From Nymphalis io (lineage: Eukaryota > Arthropoda > Insecta > Lepidoptera > Nymphalidae): a stretch of 64,000 nucleotides of DNA. Position numbers and translations under genes: made by a program. The notes under the pieces were generated by a model. That model did not search any database. It saw nothing but the letters and a program-made list of their open reading frames with translations, and was not told the DNA's origin. Location of the stretch: the NCBI RefSeq assembly GCF_905147045.1, contig NC_065903.1, positions 11,966,001 to 12,030,000 of the forward strand, read 5' to 3'. Positions 9,907 to 21,982 of the stretch are shown here, piece by piece; the stretch's first letter is position 1, and each line of letters opens with the position of its first letter.

Positions 9907-11465
9907 GTTTTCATACTCTTATACGATATATTAATTATAATAATAAAAAAAAACTTATAATAGCTATTAGTTTATACCACACGGCTAATCAAAGTGAAAG
10001 TATGTTAATGTATTAACGTATCTCATTAATACGAACAAGGTTTTTTGTTTATATTACATTTTATGTGAAAGGCGTAATGGCTGAGCCAATATTTTTCTAT
10101 CTGCATTCTTTATTTAACGACTCTACCGTGATATGACTTTGGTTCAGTGGGAAATGTTGCAGGTATTTACGACACCGGTCAAGGGTTAAATTCCTATAGT
10201 TAAATATTATATGTTTATGTAGACATATAAATGTTATGTAGGTATATTTAAGCGTTTTTTCTTAGAAAACATTAGTTAGTATTATTATTAATGAATTATA
10301 GACTGAAAACTCAACTACTTTTTATTGCTGAATACTACTGAGTGAGTCAGTGTAACTACAGGCACAAGATTCTGTGACGATGTGACGAGTAATTATTATT
10401 TCTTACAGTGTCACTAATAGTGGTGACTTGACCATCAGGAGGCCAATTTGCATCTCCTACCAAATATAAATAAAAAATAGTAAAGCTTTGTTTAAGGATA
10501 TATAGATGGGTACAAACACACAAACATCAATGCTATGTTGTTTTATGTTCCGTGTTTGTATTGTACTAAGGGCGCAATAGGTGGTGACCGCACACCGTGA
10601 GGTGGTCCAATTGCCTGTATTCATTCCTATACTAAATATATTATTGGAGGATAAGCCTATCACAGTACCCAACAAATGAGGTTTTTTTTTAAATTGTAAT
10701 TCCGGCTTCTTTGTTTATACAAATAAAACCCACACGAATATTTAATAACACACTCCACACACAAACAGACTCGTTAAATTTTATTATATAGAAACGATTG
10801 CAACTAGATGTATAGTTTCCTTCCTTGAACTACTTGCTTAAAAAAAAACTAACGACTTAATTTTCATATTTTTATAGTGACATCAATGTTAAGATTCCAT
10901 GTAATTTTGACAAAAGGACAAACAGTTACGGGTATTCAAGCAAAAGGTACATCGCCACATTATTGTCAATCACAAAAAACTTTACAAAACTGTCGTTGTC
11001 CTTTTTCGAAGTGGGCGGTCAGGACTACCTTAAATCAATTATAATGTCACATTAACATTAACGATATAAAAAAACCTCTAAAACCAAACGAATGCACTCG
11101 ATTATCACCCTTACAGCTTAAATAATAAAGATATTAATGGAATATAAATAAATGTTTACCATACATTGACGTATGTCAAGAGAATATAAACAAATAAATG
11201 AGTAATAACTTCCGAGGGGACAAAATTGAGATGGATTCAGATTAATGTATTTGAAATGGTTAATGTAATTGGTTTGTCCTGTACAGCCACTGAATTAAAA
11301 AAACTACTTTATTCTTAATAAATAGAACTGTAGAAGAATCGAGAAGGTAAAAGGATATGAAATCAAAATAATATTTATTCGAGTATGTTCATGTAAGAGC
11401 TTTTGAATCATGTTATAGAATTATATGTTTGGGATTGTAGATGCTACCATAAAAGACTCAATAAT
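9907..11465. other. AT-rich sequence with a decayed family B fragment
   Basis: At about 10335-10480 family B remnants can be read: GAGTGAGTCAGTGTAACTACAGGCACAAG, then GTGGTGACTTGACCATCAGG and a terminal A-rich run. A second weak B-like stretch follows at about 10575-10605. The rest, including 10680-11465, shows no gene or family. Confidence 0.5.
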
Positions 11466-11757
11466 TTTACTTGGTGGTGGCTGGCTTTGTGAAAGCCTGC
11501 CTGAGTAGGTACCACCACTTATTAGATATTTTACCGCCACATAGCAATACCCACTATTGTTGTGTTCCGTTTGGAACGGAGAGTAAGCAAGTGAAGCTAC
11601 AGGCACAAGGGACAAACCATCTTAGTTTCCACGGTCGGTGGCGCATTGGCGATATAAGGAAGGGTCAATGTTTCTTATGGTGCCAATGTCTATAGGCAGT
11701 GGTGACCACTTAACATCAGCTTATCTATTTGCACATCTACATATATTATTAAAAAAA
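11466..11757 (+). mobile_element. retroposon family B, full length, diverged
   Basis: Family B is about 290 bp. Its sense strand begins ACTGGTGGTAGGGCTTTGTG, passes TAGGTACCACCCACTCATC, TTCTACCGC, GTTCCGGTTTGAAGGGTGAG and TTAGTTCCCAAGGTTGGTGG, and ends TCGTCCGCCTACCTATTC(T)AT followed by A-rich sequence. That 3' A-run defines its direction and suggests retroposition. A box/B box motifs are not convincing. This copy has many substitutions and a weak A tail near 11751. Confidence 0.78.
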
Positions 11758-12276
11758 TGTTACTCTTTTTCTCAAATGAAATACACAGTAAAATATATAT
11801 GTACAATTAAGTCAATATGCTATTAATGGAAATGAACGAGGGTAAACAAAACATTAATCCTAGGCAAAGTTCAATTCCAGATTGCGATTTAAATGAGCTT
11901 AATTTGGACTTATTAACATGATGACGTTATTAACATATATGTACGCTAACTCACACATCCAAAGGCACGTTTATATGTCATTATCATCTCACAGTTATAG
12001 AAGAAAAACAAATATCAAAAGTTACCAATAGTGTCGTATATACATGACACAAGGCACTCCGCTTTGGTAATCAGAGCTCCCAGTGGACACGATCGCCCGT
12101 CATTTTACGTCACTATACCGCTACTAGATATTGCCAATGCTAAAATAGTATTTCCAAGCTATCGGAACATACCATTCAAAACTATCCACTTTAAAAGTAA
12201 ATACATTAAATGAGTATATAACTTGTAATAGCTTACGATCACTTGGATTTACTTTACTTTAATGTTTCCATATGAA
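11758..12276. other. AT-rich sequence, nothing recognised
   Basis: No coding frame or repeat family was recognised. Confidence 0.4.
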
Positions 12277-12576
12277 AGCCGAGATGGCTAGTGACGAACA
12301 GAACGCGTGAATCTTAACCGATGATCGTGTTTTCAAATCCGGGCAAGCACCATTAAATTTTCATGTGCTTAATTTGTGATTATAATTCATCTCGTGTTTG
12401 ACGGTGAAGGAAAACATCGTGAGGAAACCTGCATGTATCTAATTTCACTGAAATTCTGCCACATGTGTATTCCACCAACCCGCATAGGAGCAGCGTAGTG
12501 GAATAAGCTCCAAACCTTCTCCTAAAAGGGAGAGGAGGCCTTAGCCCAACAGTGGGACTTTTACAGACTGTTACTG
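12277..12576 (+). mobile_element. SINE family A, full length
   Basis: The head AGCCGAGATGGCTAGTG carries a small insertion (ACGAACA) in the A-box region. It is followed by GAATCTTAACCGATGATCG, the altered B box TTTTCAAATCCGG, the complete body and the GACTGTTACTGTTA tail. It is probably transcriptionally dead through the box changes. Confidence 0.87.
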
Positions 12577-12759
12577 TTATGTAAGTGACGTTGCGTCTTT
12601 TATGGTCATAAAGATCTTTGAAAATAATTAGTACTGTCATAATAAAGAGACAAATAATCTAAAAGTAAAATTTCTACATATTTGTGTCATAATCATAAAT
12701 TATAAATCTTAGACGTTTTAATAATATCAAAATATGATTATTACAAAATTTACTGTTAC

Positions 12760-12835
12760 AGCCGACATGACCCAGTGAATCACGTAAATCTAAACGGAAA
12801 ATTGCGAGTTTAAGCCGGGCAAGCACTACTGATCA
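12760..12835 (+). repeat. SINE family A-type head fragment
   Basis: AGCCGACATGACCCAGTGAAT, AAATCTAAACGGAAAATTGCG and GTTTAAGCCGGGCAAGCACTACTGA match the tRNA-like head of family A or a close relative. The body is missing. Confidence 0.55.
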
Positions 12836-12872
12836 GCAACAATTAAGGAGGAGATATTGGTCCTGCGCTTGT

Positions 12873-13405
12873 TGGCCTTCTACTAAAAAATTGTCCCTTT
12901 ATCGCATTCGAATCAAAGCGTGACTGTTGCCGTTTATCATTTTTCCTATTTTTTAATTTAATTATCGACAATTGGCATAAAAGGTAACAACTACGATTGT
13001 TTTTGACATAACGTTATATGTTAAAATCATACCGTTTTAATTCCGATCCGAATATACATTTATTTTTATAATATAGGTTAGCGGACGAGTGTATGGGCCA
13101 AAAGAGCTCCAACACCCATTGGCATTGTAAGAAATGTTAACCATCACTTACATCGCCAATGCACCACCAACCTTGGGAACTAAGATTTTATTTCCCTTGT
13201 GCCTGTAATTACACTGGCTCACGAAACCTGCAAACCGGAACTCTACCAAGTACTGCTATTTTACGGTAGAATATCCGATGAGTGGGTGGTAGCTACCAAG
13301 ACAAGCTTGCACAAAACCCTACCACCAGCAAAAATAAAAAAAACAGTCAAAGTTGGATTGAATCGGGAACGTATCGCAATCGTTATAGATTAGTAGAATT
13401 TGGCC
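12873..13405. mobile_element. MITE-like family F, copy 2, interrupted by family B
   Basis: The left half reads GGCCTTCTACTAAAAAATTGTC to about 13068, and the right half is 13333-13405, ending TAGTAGAATTTGGCC. The termini are inverted relative to each other. The insert at 13069-13332 is a family B element, and the F sequence resumes in the expected place (AGTCAAAGTTGGATTG). Confidence 0.75.
13069..13332 (-). mobile_element. retroposon family B nested in family F
   Basis: Its 3' (A-run) end is at the left, so its sense is minus. The internal blocks TACATCGCCAATGCACCACC and ACGGTAGAATATCC are intact in order. It is the youngest layer of a three-element nest, provided the insertions accumulated singly. 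Confidence 0.8.
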
Positions 13406-13575
13406 TCTGAACTCTTTCCAGTCGTGTCGGATTGCCGTCCCTTCGGGTTATGAGAGTAAGGGAATAGAGTGTAACAGTGTTAGCTTCCACTATAGTATGG
13501 CCTGCGTTGACTTGAGAGTTGGCTAATCTCTCTTGAGATTGGCCACCGTGGCCGAAATCAGTCCGAAAGACATTA

Positions 13576-14210
13576 AATTTAAATAATAATAGATTAACAT
13601 TTATACCAAAAAATTACGACCAAATTAATTAAAAATTATCTGCTCTTGATAAGGAAGGCAAGTTCAAGTTTTCTTTATTATTATTAATTATAAAACAGAG
13701 AAATTAGTTGATAAGAGAATACGCTATGTGCGGTTATCTTTATTAGCAATAAAATATCAATAACTGCACAAACTGTAATTATTATCAACAATATATGTCA
13801 TAATACGTTTCATATTTATAATTTGACGTGTAAGCCAAGAGAAGATCGAGGAAAAATTGTTTAGTGATATAATTGAATGGATGAACATTGGCGAGCATAA
13901 GGCATTAAAATATAAGCGAATAAAAACTTATGATATTGTAATTTTAAAAAGAAAAGAGAGTATTGTACATACCAGAAAAAAATAATACATACAACATATG
14001 TCACAAGCGAATATATTATAAGGCATGGTTATCCCTTGAAGAATTTTTTTTATAAAATAGGTAGGCATGACATTTGTGAAAATTGAGAATTAGGATATAG
14101 ATAAGTACTCTGTAGTCACTGGCTGACTCTGCTTCCAACCGGAACACACCAATAATAAATATTGCTGGTTGTAAAATATAACAAGCTCTACAACGAAAAA
14201 ATTTTCTTTC
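13576..14210. other. AT-rich sequence with a possible decayed family B copy
   Basis: At about 14043-14180 (minus) ATAAAATAGGTAGGCATGACA and CTTCCAACCGGAACACACCAA look like the two ends of a shortened family B copy. The remainder is featureless. Confidence 0.4.
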
Positions 14211-14223
14211 TGCACAACCAAGA

Positions 14224-14263
<40 letters not shown>

Positions 14264-14273
14264 TTGGTTGTGA

Positions 14274-14359
<86 letters not shown>

Positions 14360-14372
14360 AATATAAATAAAA
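14211..14372. repeat. (TA)n array with a perfect terminal inverted repeat
   Basis: CACAACCAAGAATA (14213-14226) is exactly complementary to TATTCTTGGTTGTG (14259-14272), with pure TA repeats between them. More (TA)n blocks run to about 14372. This can form a long hairpin or cruciform. Such loci are prone to assembly and polymerase errors. Confidence 0.85.
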
Positions 14373-14878
14373 TGTAGACGCGTTTTATATACTTATAATT
14401 ATCTACTAGTATTTTTAATGGAAGCTAATATATATATTTTTTAAATTGTCTTTTATGCTAACGTCAAAAAACGTTTGAAAACGAACGATAGATTATGTTA
14501 ACATTAAAAGTGTGAACGTAAACTATGATAGTTATATTTTATTTAATATAATGGATTTATAACACAAATATATATAAATATTAGCTTTCTGCACATCTTC
14601 TCTATATAATAAATGCAAAATCTCACAGCCCTCCGTCCGCGCAATGTGCATTAATAGAAATGTAAAATTTTCTAATCTTTGGAAATTAAATCCTATAATA
14701 AAAAACGGATTTACGGGATAAACATTGCTGGTTTAAAAGTACGCACGAGCTGAATTTCCATACTAAATGTTTTTTAATCGTATAAATCGTTTCTTAATTA
14801 TACCATCCAGTTTCAACCAGTGAGTGCTAAATATGTTAAGTCGATACGGCCCAGTTAAAGAACAGACTACTACTCATT
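14373..14878. other. AT-rich sequence, nothing recognised
   Basis: No coding frame is seen. A GC-richer bit (CACAGCCCTCCGTCCGCGC) lies at about 14625. Confidence 0.4.
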
Positions 14879-15130
14879 TTTTTTATAGAATAGGAAGGCG
14901 GACGAGCATAGGGGCCACCTGATGGTAAGTGGTCACCAAACGCCCTTAGACATTTGCATTGTAAGACATGTCAATCATCGCTTACATAGTCAATGCGCCA
15001 CCAACCTTGGGAACTAAGATTTTATGTCCCTTGTGCCTGTAATTACACTGACTCACTCACCCTTCAAACCGGAACACAACAATATCAAGTACTGCTGTTT
15101 TGCGGTAGAATATCTGATGAGTGGGTGGTG
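14879..15130 (-). mobile_element. retroposon family B, 5'-truncated
   Basis: The 3' T/A run is at the left (14879-14888). The copy is close to consensus up to GATGAGTGGGTGGTG, where it stops: the GCTTTGTGCAAGCTCGTCTGG head is missing, as expected for incomplete reverse transcription. Confidence 0.87.
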
Positions 15131-16294
15131 CAATTTATTCAACTAAACTAATAATTTATTACATTATTATAATATAGATTCTACAAATATATAAATAGTA
15201 AGATCTCGCAATGTTTAAATATTTTTAGTGTAACAATACAGGAACTAGCTACATTGAATCGCGATACTACCCTAACAAAGTCATTAAGACTCAATTACTA
15301 CGGAATTCTATCTCTGTCTTAGTTATTATCAATAAAGCTAGTTGTCTACTTAGCAACGCGCTATGTAGAGCTAACTACATGCAAATAAAGTTATTAATGA
15401 TTATATTTCAAACATGAACTTAAAATATCTCATAAATTAAACGGTAACTGATTTTTTTGTAATCAATTTATAAGATTTACACAAAATTAATATAATAAAA
15501 TTTGATTAATTTGTTGTTAAATCAAATACTGTCACATAAGACAGTATTTTTAATTAAAAACATTAAACAAAACTCAGTCATTAAAAGCTGCATTTACTAT
15601 TTCTACAGACAATTTTCTAAAACTATGAATTCGTTAACTAAATATGAAAATACATAATGATAAATGAATGAAAATACATAAGATATAGAAGCCTAGCAGA
15701 TCTGTGTCAAAAACTCTTGCGCGCATATTACGTGTAGCTTTATATTAAAATTAAAATTGTAAAATGGCGATTGAAAAGTACTTATGAATAAAGTATATTT
15801 TTCTTCGCCTTTGATTATTCATTGAAACTCAATTAACTCAATCGAATGAACAATACAAAACACATCAAATATAAACGAAAACATTATTTTTTATAAACAA
15901 GATATAATCGCACAGAATCGCGCTATACATCCAATGAACAGCCACCCCATCTCCTCCCTCTATCAGGGCTCGTTGCGCTGTTAGTACTGCGCTCACACAT
16001 CCTACACTTAGACGTGTTTATACAACACTAATGATCTCTGACAGGCGCTGTATCAACATCATTTGAATACTTCGTTGCGAATACACCTTTTCGTTTTTGT
16101 TTCGTTTGCTCACCCCTCCTTTTTAAAATGCGTTTTGCGCGGATTTCATATTTTTCAAACTACAGAGATGGTTTAACCTAAAGTAACAAGTACACGCCTA
16201 AACATTTATTTAAATTTTACTACAATTAATAACTATAATATAAATATAAAAATTACCATCGTTTATTAATCGATAAAATTTAATATGTGTATAA
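15131..16294. other. AT-rich sequence, nothing recognised
   Basis: A somewhat GC-richer stretch at about 15935-16145 (CCACCCCATCTCCTCCCTC ... TTGCGCTGTTAGTACTGCGC) has no recognised repeat or gene. Confidence 0.4.
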
Positions 16295-16475
16295 CTAGTT
16301 TGCACCTGCGGCTTCGCCTGCGTGTGAAGAAAAGAGCAAGTGCTATGTACATATGTCCCTACTAGTACCCTGACAACGTGTATGCAAAATTTCATGATGT
16401 TGGATTGAGTAGTTAAGAAGTGAAAGTGTAACAAACAATCAAACTAACTTTCGCTTTTATAATATTAGTAAAGAT
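16295..16475 (-). repeat. family I dispersed repeat
   Basis: It shows the full landmark order: CACCTGCGGCTTCGCCTGCG, CGTGTATGCAAAATTTCATG and the terminal TTTATAATATTAGTAAAG. It is one of the most complete family I copies here. Confidence 0.65.
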
Positions 16476-16629
16476 TAAGAAAAGCTCGCTTACTCAGATA
16501 AGTCGTAAATAGTCGACACGGTGAGTTCAGTTATACGACTAACGCTACACAACTCGACGTTCCACAGTCGCGATTTTCACAAAATCAAAATTATTTATCC
16601 AACATTGAAGCATTACACTTACTTATTGA

Positions 16630-16712
16630 TAACCAAACTAGAAACTACCACCGGTTCGGAAAAGAAACACCCAGGCCTGAGAAGAACCGACGAAAGAAAC
16701 ACAGCGAGTACA
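16630..16712 (+). repeat. family G short repeat
   Basis: CTACCACCGGTTCGGAAAAG, GGCCTGAGAAGAACCGACG and AAAGAAACACAGCGA match the family G block. Confidence 0.5.
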
Positions 16713-16738
16713 CACATACATCAATTTCAATATTAACT

Positions 16739-17036
16739 TTTTTTTATTTTTATAGAATAGTAAGGCGGACGAGCATATGGGCCACCTGATGGTAAGTGGT
16801 CACCAAACGCCCTTAGACATTAGCATTGTAAGAAATGTTAACCATTGCTTACATCACCAATGCGCCACCAACCTTGGGAACTAAGATTTTATGTCCCTTG
16901 TGCCTGTAATTACACTGGCTCAATCGCCCTTCAAACCGGAACACAACAATATTAAGTATTGCTGTTTTGCGGTAGAATATCTGATGAGTGGGTGGTACCT
17001 ACCCAGACGAGCTTGCACAAAGCCCTACCACCAGTA
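16739..17036 (-). mobile_element. retroposon family B, full length
   Basis: A near-consensus copy from the T-rich left end (its poly(A) tail) through ATAGAATAGTAAGGCGGACG to CCCTACCACCAGTAAA. Low divergence suggests a recent insertion. Confidence 0.9.
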
Positions 17037-17520
17037 AATTTATCATATATAATTGACATTAAAACAGTTCCTCATAGTTTTTAATTCGATATAGACGATG
17101 TTATTGAATTCAATGACGTTTCATTACTAAAAACAGTATAATAAGCCTTAATTATTAAATATTTTTTTTTTACATATATTTTTTTTTATTACAGCGACAT
17201 GGGCTCTGACTATTTGCCCTCGGATTGCCAGTTAACAGTGAGTAAGAAAACAGATAAGCGCTTTTTATGAAAACAATACCCCTAAATATCTTATCAGTTT
17301 TTTTTACATTTAAGAATTCTGAAAATGTGTAACAAATTGCATTTAAATTTAAAAAAGTATAGAAGCTTTTCTTTTTTTTAATCTGTGCTAGACAGCTCAC
17401 CATCATTGATAAGTCTCCTTCTAATCATACAATAATACACCACTCATACATGTGAGACATATGTCTTTTAAATATAAATATGAATAATTTAATCGTAATT
17501 ATTAAAAAAACATAAAAAAA
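17037..17520. other. AT-rich sequence, nothing recognised
   Basis: T-rich runs at 17160-17190 and elsewhere; no coding evidence. Confidence 0.4.
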
Positions 17521-17590
17521 TCCGGCTCCGCTTATTACGCTGGTTCCTCTCAGGACTGTGGTGCTTATTTCCGAACCGGTATTAGTTTTT
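17521..17590 (-). repeat. family G short repeat, reverse
   Basis: GCTGGTTCCTCTCAGGACTG and TTTCCGAACCGGTATTAG are the complement of the family G landmarks. Confidence 0.5.
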
Positions 17591-18805
17591 TTTCAAACAA
17601 TAAGTAAGTGTAATGCTTCTATTTTCAATAAAAAATTGTCTGTATTTAATGAAAATTTTAACTTAATAATTGAATTGTGCCACTGATGGATAAATGCCTC
17701 CTCTTCTCTTGTGAAGGTTTGATGCCAAAGTTTGACCATATGCATGTATCTTCCCCGCATTCGGGCTAAAAAGAAAGTAGACAACCTATATTTTTTCCAA
17801 TTCCTCGTGTCAAATACTCTCGATAAATGTTCGATTTTCATGCCAAATGAGGGAAGATCATCACAAAAAGAAAGTTGAATTAAAATCAATATTAACAAAC
17901 AGTGTTGGCCCTTGATTTACCTAGGCAATCCATTTGGAATTTATTAATGTAAGCTTTGTCATTATCAAATAACAGATGAGGTTATATATTTCTAATAACG
18001 CATCTCATACTAGAATAATATCTATGAATAGTAGATAAACCATTATATAAATGCCATTGACATAACCCAAGTTCTATTTAAATGACTAAGCTCGTACGAC
18101 TTTAACTGTGACGTACACATTTTTGCCAGACGACAAAAAAGACCTCATGTTTTTGTGCGTGCATTGTTCTCTGACGTTGTCTATGCTTTTAGACGAGTGA
18201 TTTTGAAAAGATTTATAGTCTATGATACTGCTCGTTTCTTGTTTGTTTTATGGACGAAATTCTATAGCTATTTTGAGCACGGTTCGCGTACCTTGTAATA
18301 TGGGTTAGAAAATAAAATAAATTAGAATTAATTGCTTGTGTATGGGAATTTTTGTGTATTTTATTGTTTTTTTTAATATTATTGTTTAGTATGGATAAAT
18401 AATTATTATTGAACTTTTTTGATTCCCAGCACCAGATTGAGGTTTATTTGATTGGGAAAATAGGAATATTAGTAAGGCCTTAAAAATAGGAATAAATTCT
18501 TTTAAGACTAAAGAACAAGTAATTCGTTTTCATTAACGTAAATAATTATTAATTAATTTCTTTAATGGTTTTTTTTTTCAAAACAAGGAATTAATTAGCC
18601 TTATTTAAATAAAAGCATATTTATTTCTTGCATTTTTTACAGAATTATTTTATTATATTAGTGGTTATATACAATGAAATAACATTTATAGTAAAAGTGA
18701 AAATGTTTTGTCCTGGGAAACTGTTTCTACAAGTAACTGTACAACTAGTGTACTATTATCATATTCTGTGGTAATTCTAGTAATAACTAAAGTGAAGTGC
18801 TTCGT
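17591..18805. other. AT-rich sequence, nothing recognised
   Basis: An open frame of about 100 codons on the minus strand (17593-17898) has no recognisable motif and no supporting context; I do not call it a gene. Confidence 0.4.
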
Positions 18806-19109
18806 GCCGAGATAGCCTAGTGGTAAGAACGCGTGAATCTTAACCGATGATCGTGGATTCAAGCCTTGCCTGGGCAAGCACCACTAAATTTTCATGTGCT
18901 AAATTTGTGTTTATAATTCATCTCGTGCTCGACGTTGAAGAAAAACATCGTGACGAAACCTGCAAGTGTCGAATTTCACTGAAATTCTATCACATGTGTA
19001 ATCCACCAACTCGCATTGGAGCAGCGTGGTGGAATAATCTCCATACCTTCTCTTCAAAAAGGGAGAGGAGGCCTTAGCCCAGCAGTGGGACATTCACAGG
19101 CTGTTACTA
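18806..19109 (+). mobile_element. SINE family A, full length
   Basis: GCCGAGATAGCCTAGTGG (A box), ATCTTAACCGATGATCG, then a B-box region altered to GATTCAAGCCTTGCC. The body ends GCAGTGGGACATTCACAGGC and GTTACTAC. Confidence 0.88.
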
Positions 19110-19212
19110 CTTTTCTTATAAAACAATAGCGCATTAACAAACCGATATCCCAGTCAAATAAAGTCATTATAAAATTGTAGATTAAATAAACTAGTTATAG
19201 TTTGTTATTGAG

Positions 19213-19352
19213 TGCTCCGTGCAAGCCTGTCTCGAATGATACCTCAACAGATATTCTATACCGCCAAACAGCAACACTAGTATTGTTGTGTTCCGATATA
19301 AAGGATAAGTGAGTCAGTGTAATTACAGGTACTAGGACCACAACATTTTAAT
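19213..19352 (+). repeat. family B fragment, 5' half, decayed
   Basis: GTGCAAGCCTGTCTCG, GATATTCTATACCGCC, TATTGTTGTGTTCCG and GAGTCAGTGTAATTACAGG follow the family B order; the 3' half is missing. Confidence 0.6.
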
Positions 19353-20435
19353 ACCCAAGATTTTATTTACGAATGAAACAAAAGAGAGAGAAGCTTCAGA
19401 TATTCTACCGCCAGTCCACAATCCTTGCTTATGTCATTAGGACGCATGTTCTTGCGGAAGTTACGTTATCTTACCCACCAGACCGGAACTAAATAACATA
19501 ATAAGTACAAGATATCAGGTCTCAAGATATACGCCTCAGGTCTGAGGCGTTTCGTTGCGAACCGGTAGTAGATTTTTGACTGTCAATAAAAAATACTAAT
19601 GCTTCTATATTAAATGAAGACTTTTACTCTGTTTTATCATCCAAATGATGGTGCATTTGAATGTCGTAATCTATGGAACCAATAAAGATTATGTGAATCC
19701 GAAATTTCTGAACTTGCAGTAATTCTTAAACTTTACGACATACGAACAAGTTGCTAGATTAGATAAAGTGTATTTATTACACACGCATACATATAAATAA
19801 CGAATAACATATCCCCATCAATCTTCTCCAAATGCCAAACGAATCTGTCACCGTGTACAGAGAAAATTCAAAGTTATTCAATTGCAATAAAGTGTATTTT
19901 CGAAACGGCGATTTATCGCTAGTGTTGTACCCTGTCGATAGTTCGAAAACAAAGACAAATGAACCAATACAATACAAGCTTAATTCTTCAACTTCAATAG
20001 TCACCATATGGTTTTTACAAGCTCTTATTCAACTTCACATGTCGATATGTGTGGGTCAAATCTTGCAACATAGTTTTAAACCAGTTACACTTAACCGATT
20101 GAGTTAAAATTCGGTGCATATAACATTCTAGTGCCACAATTTGAAAATTGTTAACAAATAAAAGCAAAATCATTGTTTTTATTTTAATTTAATTTATGAT
20201 GCCACATTTATTAAAGCGGAAACGCTTAAGTATTAAAGATCCTTTTGATTGAATTTTTAATCCGCATTATATTATAATTTGACATGTTTTTTTATTTAAT
20301 GATTATTTTGTGAATATCATATCTCCAACTTATTAAGACAATTTATACATATTTTTATTCTACATACGACTAAGTACTGCTTTATCACACGAAGCTAAAA
20401 CCTTACAATATAATTAAATAAATACTATTATACTT
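19353..20435. other. AT-rich sequence with a short palindrome and family G trace
   Basis: ACGCCTCAG-GT-CTGAGGCGT (19531-19550) is a perfect 9-bp inverted repeat, followed by a degraded family G block (GCGAACCGGTAGTAGATTTT). An open frame at 19832-20107 has no recognisable domain. Confidence 0.4.
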
Positions 20436-20722
20436 ACTGGTGGTAGGGCTTTGTGTAAGCTCGTCTGGGTAGATACCACCCAGTCATCAGATATTCTACC
20501 GCAAAACAGCAGTACTTGGTATTGTTGTGTTCCGGTTTGAAGTGTGAGTGAGCCAGTGTAATTACAGGCACAAGGGACATAACATCTTAGTTCCCAAGGT
20601 TGGTGGCGCATTGACGATGTAAGCGATGCTTAACATTTCTTGCAACGCCAATGTCTATGGACGTTAGTGACCGCTTACTATCAGGTGGCCCATATACTCG
20701 TCCGCCTACCTATACTATATAA
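20436..20722 (+). mobile_element. retroposon family B, full length
   Basis: It runs from TTACTGGTGGTAGGGCTTTGTG to CGTCCGCCTACCTATACTATATAAAT. The A tail is short and AT-mixed. Close to consensus. Confidence 0.9.
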
Positions 20723-21392
20723 ATAATAATAATATAAGATGAGCAAAGAAAAATGCTAAGTTAACTGCTACATTTAACTTATCATTATCCAATAAGATAA
20801 GTTTTTTATTCCTAATATCCATCGTAGAATGATCACAATATAATTTTTTTAAGCAACTTTACTATACTCTTTGTTTCATAAAAATATTACTGAGTTGAAT
20901 TGTTCTTTGTTTAAAATTTAATATTTAATTTTGTTTTATTATTTAATAAATCAATATTTCGAATACTTTCAATTAGTTTTTATTTAAATCGATAAAAGAA
21001 AAGGCACAACACTAGTTTCTAAATACAAAATTGTCGTGTGAGTAATAAAATAAATCCCGCGATCGCATAAAGCACGATACTTTTGTTTAACACTAAAACT
21101 TTGTAATCTTCAATCAGAATTCCAGCTGAGTTTTGATAAATTTACACTATTTTAAAAACAATTTCTTTATAAATTGACAATTTTATTGTTCGTAGTTTCA
21201 TTTTACAGCCTCTATTATTTTTAAAATCATTAATTTAAAATACGTAAGCGAATCATTCTTTCCTTTTATAAATCGGAACAGAGTATGTAACTTTGCCAAA
21301 AAATCAATTTAAATCTTATGTTAAAAAAACATTAATAAAATGTTACTCAACACAAGTTACTATATTATAGATAGATTATATATACATAGTAC
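20723..21392. other. AT-rich sequence, nothing recognised
   Basis: No gene or repeat family seen. Confidence 0.4.
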
Positions 21393-21982
21393 TGCCTCGT
21401 TGGTCTAGTGGCTTGATGTAAGGCCGCAGAACCGGAGGTCCCGAGTTCAATTCTTAGGTCGAGCCAATAAAAAGTTATTGGGTTTTCTGTCAGAAAATTC
21501 TCAGTAGCAGCCCGGAGTCTGGAAATTGCAAGTGTATACACTCCCGTGCCTCGGAAAGCACGTAAAGCCGTTGGTCCTGCGCCTGAACTCTTTCCGGTCG
21601 TGTCGGATTGCCGTCTCATCGGATTATGAGAGTTAGGGAATAGAGAGTGCACCTGTGTTTGCGCACACACTTGTGCACTATAATATGTCCTGCACAGTTG
21701 GCTAATCTCTCTTGAGATTGGCCGCCATGGCCAAAATCGATCTGGAGGACATTATTATAAATATATAATAAAACAGCCAGTATTTGTTGAGTTTCTTGCA
21801 GGATATATAAAAAATGTGTATCATTGACACCACTTATTTATATATTGGAAAGAGTTGGTAAATATTGAGATTCTTTCCGCTTCTTCTCTGTAGATCTGAT
21901 GTAGGTTTTGCGTAGAATAACTAAAAATTGGGCGGCGTCGACATAGTTGAGTCGCATCCTCACATCGAGTATTTCTATTTCA
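21393..21982 (+). mobile_element. SINE family D, long composite form
   Basis: The head TGCCTCGTTGGTCTAGTGGC holds an A box, and GAGTTCAATTC is the B box. The D body runs to GATCTGGAGGACATTATTATAA (about 21755). About 220 bp then follow (AAAACAGCCAGTATTTGTTGAG ... GTATTTCTATTTCA) that short D copies lack. The same head, body and extension, with the same junction, form the inverted copy at 42985-43575. Homology between the two stops at the head on one side and at CTATTTCA on the other, so the whole ~590 bp behaves as one unit. Confidence 0.85.

Larger units (their letters stand above)
12858..13575 (+). mobile_element. SINE family D fragment split by nested elements
   Basis: The left piece, TTGGTCCTGCGC (about 12858-12870), and the right piece, from CTGAACTCTTTCC (about 13405) to the end, are adjacent in intact family D copies (TTGGTCCTGCGC|CTGAACTC). 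Everything between them is a family F element that itself contains a family B element. The D 5' head is absent or beyond recognition. The 3' piece retains GTCGTGTCGGATTGCCGTCC and TTGGCTAATCTCTCTTGAGA. Confidence 0.75.

Noticed and set aside
17593..17898. 101-codon minus-strand open frame
   Set aside because: No recognisable domain and no splice or promoter context; length is not exceptional for 64 kb read in six frames.
19832..20107. 91-codon plus-strand open frame
   Set aside because: No motif and an overlapping open frame on the other strand; no support as a gene.
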